A stretch of 64,000 nucleotides of DNA, from contig NZ_JZEY01000054.1 in NCBI RefSeq assembly GCF_000969445.1, forward strand, positions 682,001-746,000, read 5' to 3'. A program made the position numbers and the translations under genes. Positions 8,560 through 17,044 of the stretch are shown here, one piece after another; the stretch's first letter is position 1, and every line of letters begins with the position of its first letter. Origin of the DNA: Devosia chinhatensis. Lineage in GTDB: Bacteria; Pseudomonadota; Alphaproteobacteria; Rhizobiales; Devosiaceae. The notes beneath the pieces are model-generated. The model had not been told where the DNA came from and ran no database searches. It was given only the letters and a program-made list of their open reading frames with translations.

Positions 8560-9884
8560 GTGTCATCGTACGCTGGGCGCCTTCGCCGACCGGCCGCATC
8601 CATCTGGGCAATGCGCGTCCCGCGCTGCTCAACTGGTTCTTCGCCCGCCGCCATGCCGGCAAATATGTCCTGCGCATGGACGATACGGATCTGGCGCGCT
8701 CCACCCGCGCCTTCGCCGACGGCATCGAGGAAGACCTGCACTGGCTGGGCGTCACGCCGGACCTGCTGGTCCGCCAGTCCGAGCGCACCGCGCTTTATGA
8801 TGCGGCGCGCGACAGCCTCATTGCCGACGGTCGGCTCTACCCCTGCTACGAAACCGAGGACGAGCTCGACCGCAAGCGGGCCCGGGCCCGGCTTCTCGGC
8901 AAGCCGCCGATCTATGATCGTGCCGCGCTCAGCCTCACCGAAGACGACAAGGCTCGGCTCGAAGCCAAGGGCCGTCGCCCGCACTGGCGCTTCCGGCTCG
9001 ACGGACGCCCCGTGCAGTTCGTGGACGTCATCAAGGGCGCCCAGACGGTCAACACGGCCTCGATGTCCGACCCGGTGCTCATCCGCGCCGATGGGTCTTA
9101 CCTCTACACGCTGCCTTCCGTGGTCGACGACATCGACCTGGGCATTACCCATGTGATCCGCGGCGAGGACCACGTTTCCAATACCGGCACGCAGATCGAG
9201 ATCTTCGAGGCGCTGGGCGGCGCGGTACCGGCCTTCGGTCACCACAACCTGCTGACCGATGCGGCCGGGCAGGGCTTTTCCAAGCGCCTGGGCAGCCAGT
9301 CCATCGCCGATTTCCGTGCCGAGGGCTATGAGCCCCTGGCCATTGCCATCGTCGCAACCCTGACCGGCACCAGCCTTTCGGTGGAGCCCTATGACAGCCT
9401 CGACGCGATTGCCGAGCGGCTGGACTTCTCGATGATCTCGCATGGCTCTGCCCGGTTCGATCCGGCGGAGCTGAACGCGCTCAATGCGCGGCTGCTGCAC
9501 GCCATGCCCTATGCCGATGCCGCCCCGCGTCTGTCCGCCATGGGCCTTGAAGGCGAGGCGATGTGGATGCTGCTGCGCGAAAACCTGACGCGCTTCGACG
9601 ACATCGCCGAATGGGCGAAGCTGGTCACCGGCCCGGTCGAGCCGGTCGTGTCGCCCGAAGACGAGGACTTCCTCAAGCTCGCCAAGGCGCTGCTGCCCCC
9701 CGAGCCATGGGATCAAGACACTTGGGGGCAGTGGACCGACGCACTCAAGGGTGCCACCGGCCGCAAGGGCAAGGCCCTGTTTCTGCCGCTGCGGCTGGCG
9801 CTGACGGGCCGCCACGACGGCCCAGAGCTCAAGTCCCTGCTCGTCCTGCTTGGGCGTAAGGCGTGTCTGGACCGACTACCCTGA
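8556..9884 (+). CDS. gltX: glutamyl-tRNA synthetase
   Basis: Class I aminoacyl-tRNA synthetase of 442 residues that charges tRNA(Glu), and possibly tRNA(Gln), with glutamate. The HIGH-type motif is HLGN in PSPTGRIHLGNARPALLNW (residues 9-27). The KMSKS-type loop is GFSKRLGS near residue 245, the degenerate form found in one of the two alphaproteobacterial GluRS paralogues. It is somewhat shorter than the usual 465-480 residues. The start overlaps the nadE stop by 4 bases. The last 56 bp overlap the convergent DUF2865 gene. A second gltX elsewhere in the genome is likely but cannot be seen here. Confidence 0.9.
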   Translation: MSVIVRWAPSPTGRIHLGNARPALLNWFFARRHAGKYVLRMDDTDLARSTRAFADGIEEDLHWLGVTPDLLVRQSERTALYDAARDSLIADGRLYPCYETEDELDRKRARARLLGKPPIYDRAALSLTEDDKARLEAKGRRPHWRFRLDGRPVQFVDVIKGAQTVNTASMSDPVLIRADGSYLYTLPSVVDDIDLGITHVIRGEDHVSNTGTQIEIFEALGGAVPAFGHHNLLTDAAGQGFSKRLGSQSIADFRAEGYEPLAIAIVATLTGTSLSVEPYDSLDAIAERLDFSMISHGSARFDPAELNALNARLLHAMPYADAAPRLSAMGLEGEAMWMLLRENLTRFDDIAEWAKLVTGPVEPVVSPEDEDFLKLAKALLPPEPWDQDTWGQWTDALKGATGRKGKALFLPLRLALTGRHDGPELKSLLVLLGRKACLDRLP

Positions 9885-10974
9885 CGGCCTTGTCGCCGAA
9901 CTGAACGATCCGCAATTCGGTGGGAGCCGGCGCCTCCGGGCGTCGGGCGATTTCGCCCGGGCCTGAGGGGCGCGGACGGGGCAGGGGGACATCGGCCATG
10001 GCGACGGCCGAGGCGGCCTCCTGCGGCGCCGCAGCCGCCGGCACCGGCACCACGCCCCGCGGATCGCGCAGGGGCATGGGAATGCTCATCCCATTGATGT
10101 CGAGCACCGCGCGCCCATTGCCGCCCTCGGCGCTGGCGACACGCACGGCGCCATCGCTATTGACCGGCGCCTGGCAACTGGCGGTCTCGTCGAACTTGGT
10201 ACGATAGGCAAAGGCATTGGGCAGGGCCGTATAGGGCGAGCCGGAGAGATTGCGCATCTGCTCGGGCTCCTGGCCGGGATTGTCGTAGTAATAAAGCTCC
10301 ACCGCCGCGTTGGGGCACATCGTCTGGCAGGTGGTGGAATCGCCGCCCACGTAATCGAGCGTGGTGGCATAGCTGATGGGCCAGAAATAGCCGTCCGAGA
10401 GACGGACGCAGACGGTGCGGACCGTGTTATAGCCCTGGTAGCCCCAATAATCGCCGCCATCGACGAAGTCGCCATCGGTGAAGTCGCCACCCGTCGTGCT
10501 GCCGAAGACCCGGTCGAACACCGATTGACGGTCCTGCGAGAAGGTGGCGCTGGAGCCGGCATTGCAGCCGAAACGCACCATTTCCTGCAGGATCGCCTCG
10601 CGCTGCTGGGCAACGGCATTGCCGGTCTCGACCGCCTGCGACAGGGCCGAATACTGATTGCGCAGGGCAATCACGTCGCGGGCGATCAGCTGGCATTCGC
10701 GCGTCAGCGTTCGCCCGGCGCGCGCATCGTCATTGCAGCCCTGGCGGATATACTGGCTTTCGGCATCCTGTACCTGGCGCGCCAGCTGGCGGGCCGAATT
10801 GTTGTTGCTGTTGACCGCGCGGAAATCGCCATTGCGGTCGAACTGGGCGAGGGCGCCCTGCAGGCGCGAACATTGATTGGCCTGGGCATGAGCAGTCTCG
10901 ATGTCGAGCGCCAGCACGGTCATCGCCAGAATCAGCAGAGCCAGGGCACGCAGGCCCGTAGTGGAGAACGTCAC
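9829..10974 (-). CDS. exported DUF2865 domain protein
   Basis: A 381-residue protein of unknown function. The N-terminus is a hydrophobic export signal (LALLILAMTVLALDIETAHAQ), so it is probably periplasmic. A coiled N-terminal half with paired Cys (NQCSRLQ, RQGCNDDA, RECQLIA, VRFGCNAG) is followed by the conserved DUF2865 block. That block spans VCVRLSDGYFWPISYAT, a TCQTMCP pair, ELYYYDNPGQ and SPYTALPNAFAYRTKFD. Eight or more cysteines suggest disulfides in the periplasm. The C-terminus is Pro/Ala-rich and overlaps the end of gltX on the opposite strand by 56 bp. Confidence 0.85.
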   Translation of the reverse strand: MTFSTTGLRALALLILAMTVLALDIETAHAQANQCSRLQGALAQFDRNGDFRAVNSNNNSARQLARQVQDAESQYIRQGCNDDARAGRTLTRECQLIARDVIALRNQYSALSQAVETGNAVAQQREAILQEMVRFGCNAGSSATFSQDRQSVFDRVFGSTTGGDFTDGDFVDGGDYWGYQGYNTVRTVCVRLSDGYFWPISYATTLDYVGGDSTTCQTMCPNAAVELYYYDNPGQEPEQMRNLSGSPYTALPNAFAYRTKFDETASCQAPVNSDGAVRVASAEGGNGRAVLDINGMSIPMPLRDPRGVVPVPAAAAPQEAASAVAMADVPLPRPRPSGPGEIARRPEAPAPTELRIVQFGDKAVRVVGPDTPYAQAGRAGT

Positions 10975-11115
10975 CAGAAATCCTTATATGCGGGCCGCAA
11001 CCGCTTCATTCCCCAGCGCCTTAAGATATCGCTAGGGGCAATGGCAACATTATAACGGTGCAGGCTGCTTCGTGATAGCGCGACAGAGCCACACAAACCG
11101 GAGAGCCGAGGCGTC

Positions 11116-12123
11116 ATGAAACTCGCCACCTTGCGCAATGCGCGTCCCGACGGCCAGCTCGTCATTGTCTCGTCCGATCTGGCCCGGTGCGTCTCGGCCG
11201 GCCGAATCGCGGCGACCATGCAGGCGGCGCTCGATGACTGGGATCAGGCCGCGCCGGCCCTGGCCGCGCTGTCCGCCGAGCTCGAAGCCGGCGCCATTGC
11301 CGGCCAGCCCTTCGATCCGGCCACGGCGCATGCACCGCTGCCGCGCGCCTATCAGTGGATCGACGGGTCGGGCTATCTCACCCATCTCGAGCGCGTCCGC
11401 TCGCTCAAGGGCAGCAAGGACGACGAGCTGCAATCGGTGCGGCCGCTGATGTATCAGGGCGCCTCCGATTCGTTTTGTGCGCCGACCGACGCCATCATCG
11501 TCCCCGAAGAGGATCTGGCGCTCGACTTCGAGGCAGAAGTGGCGGTCATTATCGGTGCCCTGCCCATGCGCGCCACGCGCGAGCAGGCGGCCGCCTCGAT
11601 CCGGCTGGTGACCTTTCTGAACGACGTGTCGCTGCGCCGCCTCGTTGCCGATGACCTCCAGAACGGCTTCGGATTTTTCCACGCCAAGCCCGCCACCGCC
11701 TTCGCACCCATCGCGGTCACGCCCGCCAGCCTGGGCGCGGCCTGGCAGGACAATCGCCTGCACCTGCCCCTGCGGATCGAGGTCAACGGCGGGCTCTATG
11801 GCCAGCCCAATGCCGGCATCGGCATGCATTTCGATTTTGCCGACCTGATCGTGGAGGCGGCGCGCACCAGGGCGCTGGGTGCCGGCACGATTATTGGGGG
11901 TGGCACGGTGTCCAATCCCCACGAGGAAACCCTGCCGCTCAGGAAGGACGGGATCGGCTTTGCCTGCATCGCCGAGGCCCGAACGGCCGAAAAGGCCAAG
12001 TTCGGCAAGGCCCGCACCCCATTCCTCAAGCCGGGCGACGTTGTGCGCATCCAGGCTTTGGGCGCCAGTGGCACTTTCCCGCTGGGTAGCATCGAGCAGG
12101 GCGTCAAGCTCCTCGGCAAATGA
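11116..12123 (+). CDS. fumarylacetoacetate hydrolase-family protein
   Basis: A 335-residue member of the FAH superfamily (metal-dependent C-C or C-O hydrolases of beta-diketo acids). The FAH fold spans about residues 110-330. The acidic metal site shows as DFEAEVAVIIG, and LVTFLNDVSLRR, FHAKPATAFAP and GTIIGGGTVSN follow in family order. The length matches the fumarylacetoacetase-like group used in tyrosine or homogentisate breakdown, but no other gene of that pathway is nearby, so the substrate is unassigned. It is preceded by the divergent DUF2865 gene and a shared 141-bp intergenic region. Confidence 0.88.
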   Translation: MKLATLRNARPDGQLVIVSSDLARCVSAGRIAATMQAALDDWDQAAPALAALSAELEAGAIAGQPFDPATAHAPLPRAYQWIDGSGYLTHLERVRSLKGSKDDELQSVRPLMYQGASDSFCAPTDAIIVPEEDLALDFEAEVAVIIGALPMRATREQAAASIRLVTFLNDVSLRRLVADDLQNGFGFFHAKPATAFAPIAVTPASLGAAWQDNRLHLPLRIEVNGGLYGQPNAGIGMHFDFADLIVEAARTRALGAGTIIGGGTVSNPHEETLPLRKDGIGFACIAEARTAEKAKFGKARTPFLKPGDVVRIQALGASGTFPLGSIEQGVKLLGK

Positions 12124-12232
12124 CTGATAACATTCGCGTGTGCCCGTTGGGGTCGTCACGAAGCCGTGTAAGTGTGTGTCTGTCGGAAGGGACGCCGATA
12201 GAGGCAAGGTTCAAGATCGAGGGGCTCAAGTG

Positions 12233-12676
12233 ATGCTGATCCGCAAAACGCAAACTGCCGCTATCGTCGCGCTCATGGCAGCCGGCACTCTTGCCGTGTT
12301 CGCCCAGGACGCATTTACGCCGCCGGAAAATCCCCAGGACGCTATCGCCATGCGCGAGGCCCTGATGAAGGAAAACGGCGGCGTCCTGCGCGGTGCTGCC
12401 AATCTGACCGGCGCCGAAGCCGTTGCCGCCGCCCAGACGCTGCTCGACAATTACACGCAGATGCCCGCTCTGTTCCCCGAAGGGTCGGAAGGCGGCGATG
12501 CGCTGCCCGCCATCTGGGAAAATTGGGAAGCCTTCACGGCCATCATCGAAACCGGCCGGGCCGGCGCGGAAGCCGCGCTCGCCGGCGCCGAAGCCGGTGA
12601 CGCCACTGCCTATGCCGCCGGCATCCAGGCCGTCATGGGCACTTGTGGCCAATGCCACCAGCAGTTCCGCTCGTAA
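12233..12676 (+). CDS. class II cytochrome c (c'/c556 type)
   Basis: A 147-residue exported haem protein. A signal peptide (residues 1 to about 24, ending in AVFAQ) leads into a four-helix-type sequence with the haem attachment motif CGQCH close to the C-terminus, as is typical of cytochromes c' and c556. Only one CxxCH is present. The start is set at the ATG before the Lys/Arg-containing signal (MLIRKTQTA); the open frame extends further upstream without signal features. A strong terminator follows, so it is probably monocistronic. The role may be periplasmic electron transfer or gas binding; the sequence does not decide. Confidence 0.88.
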   Translation: MLIRKTQTAAIVALMAAGTLAVFAQDAFTPPENPQDAIAMREALMKENGGVLRGAANLTGAEAVAAAQTLLDNYTQMPALFPEGSEGGDALPAIWENWEAFTAIIETGRAGAEAALAGAEAGDATAYAAGIQAVMGTCGQCHQQFRS

Positions 12677-12711
12677 GAGCCACGCTTTCTACCATCGCCT
12701 CCAAAGCGATT

Positions 12712-12740
12712 GGGCGGCCTTCGGGCCGCCCTCTTTTTTT
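12712..12740 (+). terminator. rho-independent terminator after cytochrome c
   Basis: GGGCGGCC / GGCCGCCC hairpin with a TTCG tetraloop followed by CTCTTTTTTT. It isolates the cytochrome gene from the cysS leader region downstream. Confidence 0.93.
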
Positions 12741-12799
12741 GTCGCGGGCTGCTTAGATTGATTTCCGTCACTGGCAGTAACCACACTCCGACATGAGGG

Positions 12800-12829
12800 C
12801 TTGATTTCTTGGCCTTGCCCGGCCAATCT
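12800..12829 (+). promoter_or_regulatory. candidate promoter for the cysS leader transcript
   Basis: CTTGAT (12800-12805) and CAATCT (12824-12829) with an 18-base spacer partly fit the alphaproteobacterial sigma-70 pattern CTTGAC/CTATAT. The predicted transcription start, about 7-8 bases downstream, falls at or one base before the ATG of the leader peptide. That peptide has no Shine-Dalgarno sequence, so it would be translated leaderless, as known for trpL of Sinorhizobium. The -10 match is weak. Confidence 0.4.
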
Positions 12830-12836
12830 CTCGCCC

Positions 12837-12881
12837 ATGAAGACCACGTGCACCATTACCGCCTGCATTATTACCTGCTAA
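12837..12881 (+). CDS. putative Cys/Thr/Ile-rich leader peptide of the cysS operon
   Basis: A 14-codon reading frame encoding MKTTCTITACIITC, ending 99 bp before cysS. It contains three Cys (all TGC), five Thr and three Ile (all ATT) and ends Cys-stop. This composition is typical of attenuation leader peptides rather than of random sequence. It has no ribosome binding site, and a promoter-like sequence would start the RNA at its ATG. Downstream lie two mutually exclusive pairings that hide or free the cysS ribosome binding site. The operon encodes the Cys-tRNA synthetase and, further on, citramalate synthase (Ile precursor from pyruvate instead of Thr). The codons therefore match the operon's products. 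This is my inference from sequence; I know of no described case. Confidence 0.6.
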   Translation: MKTTCTITACIITC

Positions 12882-12888
12882 CGCATTG

Positions 12889-12979
12889 CGTGGCGGAGCG
12901 GTCTTCTTCATCCTGATACTTCATAACGGATAGAGGCTCCCCGCCAGGGCACGAACATGTCTGGCCGATAGGAAGCCTC
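12889..12979 (+). promoter_or_regulatory. cysS: candidate attenuator / SD-sequestering switch before cysS
   Basis: Sequester form: GAGGCTCC (12933-12940) pairs with GGAAGCCTC (12971-12979, one bulged A). This covers the cysS Shine-Dalgarno AGGAAG at 12970-12975; a nested GCCAG/CTGGC stem (12943-12947 with 12961-12965) extends it. Competing form: TGGCGGAGC (12891-12899) pairs with GCTCCCCGCCA (12936-12946, two bulged C), which uses the same strand and frees the ribosome binding site. The 5' arm of the competing form starts 10 bases after the leader stop codon. A ribosome finishing the leader would cover it, while one stalled at Cys5 or Cys10 would leave it free. No T-tract is present, so control would be translational. 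Confidence 0.5.
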
Positions 12980-12980
12980 G

Positions 12981-14437
<1,457 letters not shown>

Positions 14438-14441
<4 letters not shown>

Positions 14442-14908
14442 CGACGGAAGCCCATGCCGGCGGATGCCAGTGCGGCGCGGTGCGGTTCCGCGTGACGCGC
14501 CTGGGTCGCCCCTCCATTTGCCATTGTCGCATGTGTCAGAAGGCGTTCGGCGGGTTTTTCGGCCCGCTGGTCACGGCCCATAACGCGATCTGGACGCGCG
14601 GCGAGCCGAAATGGTTTCAAAGCTCCAACGCCGCTCGCCGCGCCTTTTGCGGCGAATGCGGCACCCCGCTTGCCTATGAAACGCGCTTCGGGCTCGAGCT
14701 GGCCATCGGTACCTTTGACGATCCCAAGGTGGCGGCGCCCGAAATCCAGGTGAACCTGACCGATCGCCAACCCTTCTTCGGCGATCTCAGCGGCCTGCCC
14801 GAGCGCCATGAAGTCAGCGACGAATGGCGCGACTTCATGGCGGGCATCCACTCGAACCAGCATCCCGACCACGACACGACCGATTGGCCGCCAAAGGAGC
14901 AAAGCTGA
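14438..14908 (+). CDS. GFA / CENP-V family zinc protein, copy 1
   Basis: A 156-residue member of the glutathione-dependent formaldehyde-activating (GFA) family, which binds zinc through Cys pairs. The ligands are visible as [19 protein letters not shown] and FCGECGTPL. Authentic S-hydroxymethylglutathione synthase activity has not been general for this family, so the substrate is left open. The ATG overlaps the cysS stop by 4 bases, and its own stop overlaps the next copy (TGATG), implying tight coupling in the operon. It is related to its downstream neighbour: both end in HPDHDT..WPPK, pointing to a tandem duplication. Confidence 0.88.
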
Positions 14909-15399
14909 TGGAACGCCGCAAGATCGAGGTCAGCGGCGGTTGCCAATGCGGCGCCGTGCGCTATCACGCCACCGAAATGCTGGACAATTCGCACATCTGC
15001 CATTGCCGCATGTGCCAGAAGGCGGTGGGCAATATCTTTGCCGCCCTGGTCGCTGCGCCGCGCGAGGCCATCACCTGGACGCGTGGCGCCCCAACACGCT
15101 TCCGCTCCTCCGGCCATGTCGACCGGGGTTTTTGTGCGCAATGCGGCACGCCGCTCTTCTATGAGGACCTCAGCACCGATCGCGTCAATTTCACCATCGG
15201 CTCGCTCGATCATCCCGAGCTTTTCCCACCCGGCGCCAACACTGGCACCGAAGGCATGGTGCCCTGGTTCCAAACGCTCCTGACCATCGAAAATGGCGGC
15301 GTCACCGAGCAGCCCGGTCGCGAAGACTGGTGGAGCGGCATCAGGGCGACCAATCACCAGCATCCCGACCACGACACGGCCACCTGGCCGCCCAAGTAA
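14908..15399 (+). CDS. GFA / CENP-V family zinc protein, copy 2
   Basis: A 163-residue tandem paralogue of the preceding gene. The same zinc-ligand pattern appears as [19 protein letters not shown] and FCAQCGTPL. The C-terminal half is longer by an insertion (PPGANTGTEGMVPWFQT) and more divergent. Its ATG overlaps the preceding stop by one base. The open frame extends upstream inside copy 1, but the overlap start fits the family N-terminus. The stop is 29 bp before cimA, so cysS, both GFA genes and cimA probably form one transcript. Confidence 0.88.
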   Translation: MERRKIEVSGGCQCGAVRYHATEMLDNSHICHCRMCQKAVGNIFAALVAAPREAITWTRGAPTRFRSSGHVDRGFCAQCGTPLFYEDLSTDRVNFTIGSLDHPELFPPGANTGTEGMVPWFQTLLTIENGGVTEQPGREDWWSGIRATNHQHPDHDTATWPPK

Positions 15400-15428
15400 G
15401 CGTCACACTTTTCTACACAGGCTCTCCC

Positions 15429-17021
15429 ATGTCCCGCGACCGCCTCTACCTCTTCGACACGACCCTGCGCGACGGTGCCCAGACCGCGGGCATCGAATTC
15501 TCGCTCGAAGACAAGATCGCCATTGCCGGCCTGCTGGAAGACCTGGGCGTGGACTATGTTGAGGGTGGCTATCCCGGCGCCAATCCGGTGGATACCGGCT
15601 TTTTCGAAAAGAAGCGCACCAGGAAAGCCACGTTTACCGCCTTTGGCATGACCAAGCGGGCAGGGCGCTCCGCCGCCAATGATCCGGGGGTCATGGGCAT
15701 CGTCAATTCTGCCGCCGATGCCGCGTGCTTCGTCGCCAAGGCCTGGGATTACCAGGTCGAGCTGGCGCTCGGCTCCACCACCGACGAGCATCTCGAAGGC
15801 ATTGCCGACACCGTGCGCACCGCCGTCGCCGCCGGCAAGGAAGCTTTGATCGACCTCGAGCATTTCTTCGATGGCTACAAGGCCAATCGCGCATACGCCC
15901 TGGCCTGCGTCACCACGGCGCTGGAGGCTGGTGCGCGCTGGGTTGTGCTCTGCGACACCAATGGCGGCACCATGCCGGCCGAAGTGCGCCAGATCGTCGG
16001 TGACGTGCTCGAAGTCGCCCCGGGCGACAAGCTCGGCATCCATCCCCATGACGATACCGGCCAGGCCGTCGCCAATGCCCTTGCCGCCATCGAGGCCGGC
16101 GTGCGCCAGGTCCAGGGCACGCTCAACGGGCTCGGCGAGCGCTGCGGCAACGCCAATCTGGTGACGCTGATCCCCACGCTCGTGCTCAAGCCCTTCTATG
16201 CCGAGCGCTACGAAACCGGCATCGACGCGCCGCGCCTGGCACGGCTGACACAGATTTCGCGTGCCTTCGACGACCGACTCAATCGCGCTCCGGCGCGCCA
16301 GGCGCCCTATGTGGGCGCCTCGGCCTTTGCCACCAAGGCCGGCATCCATGCCTCCGCCCTGCTCAAGGATTTTTCCACCTATGAGCACGTGCCGCCCGAA
16401 AGCGTCGGCAATGAACGCTCGATCATGGTCAGCCAGCAGGCCGGCAGGTCCAACCTGCTGACGGCCCTCGCGCGTCACGGCATCGCCATCGAAAAGGACG
16501 ATCCACGGCTTGAAAAGCTTCTGGCCACCGTCAAGGATCGTGAAGCGCGCGGCTATTCCTACGATGGAGCCGATGCCTCGTTCGCCGTTCTTGCCCGCCA
16601 TACGCTCGGCACCTTGCCCGACTTCTTCCAGGTGGAAAATTATCGCGCCATGGTCGAGCGCCGGCACAATGCCATGGGCGAGGAGGTGACGGTCACCGAG
16701 GCCGTAGTCAAGATCCGCGTCGAAGGAGAGCTTCTGATGTCGGTGGCCGAGGGCAATGGCCCGGTCAACGCCCTCGATCTGGCCCTGCGCAAGGATCTGG
16801 GCGTCTATTCCAGCCGAATCGAAGATCTCGAACTGGTCGACTTCAAAGTGCGTATCCTGGACGGCGGCACGGGCGCGGTCACCCGTGTACTGGTCGAAAG
16901 CCGCGACGGCAGCGGCGAGCGCTGGGGCACGATCGGCGTGTCGCCCAATATCATTGATGCCTCGTTTGAAGCTCTGTATGAATCGATCACGTACAAGCTG
17001 TTGATAACCGAGGCGGCCTGA
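15429..17021 (+). CDS. cimA: (R)-citramalate synthase
   Basis: Condenses pyruvate and acetyl-CoA to citramalate, feeding 2-oxobutyrate for isoleucine synthesis without threonine deaminase. The 530-residue protein starts with LYLFDTTLRDGAQTAGIEFS, the HMGL/alpha-IPM synthase barrel with its metal-binding Asp. LCDTNGGTMP and GIHPHDDTGQAVANA (metal His pair) follow, then NGLGERCGNANL. A C-terminal LeuA-type allosteric dimer domain occupies about residues 400-530. The DTTLRDGAQTAG start and the GTLNGLGERCGNA block fit the citramalate synthase subgroup rather than LeuA. It is the fourth gene of the cysS operon. An Ile/Thr/Cys-coded leader in front of that operon fits this enzyme's pathway. Confidence 0.92.
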   Translation: MSRDRLYLFDTTLRDGAQTAGIEFSLEDKIAIAGLLEDLGVDYVEGGYPGANPVDTGFFEKKRTRKATFTAFGMTKRAGRSAANDPGVMGIVNSAADAACFVAKAWDYQVELALGSTTDEHLEGIADTVRTAVAAGKEALIDLEHFFDGYKANRAYALACVTTALEAGARWVVLCDTNGGTMPAEVRQIVGDVLEVAPGDKLGIHPHDDTGQAVANALAAIEAGVRQVQGTLNGLGERCGNANLVTLIPTLVLKPFYAERYETGIDAPRLARLTQISRAFDDRLNRAPARQAPYVGASAFATKAGIHASALLKDFSTYEHVPPESVGNERSIMVSQQAGRSNLLTALARHGIAIEKDDPRLEKLLATVKDREARGYSYDGADASFAVLARHTLGTLPDFFQVENYRAMVERRHNAMGEEVTVTEAVVKIRVEGELLMSVAEGNGPVNALDLALRKDLGVYSSRIEDLELVDFKVRILDGGTGAVTRVLVESRDGSGERWGTIGVSPNIIDASFEALYESITYKLLITEAA

Positions 17022-17044
17022 GGGCCGGCTCCCGTCTCATCCCC

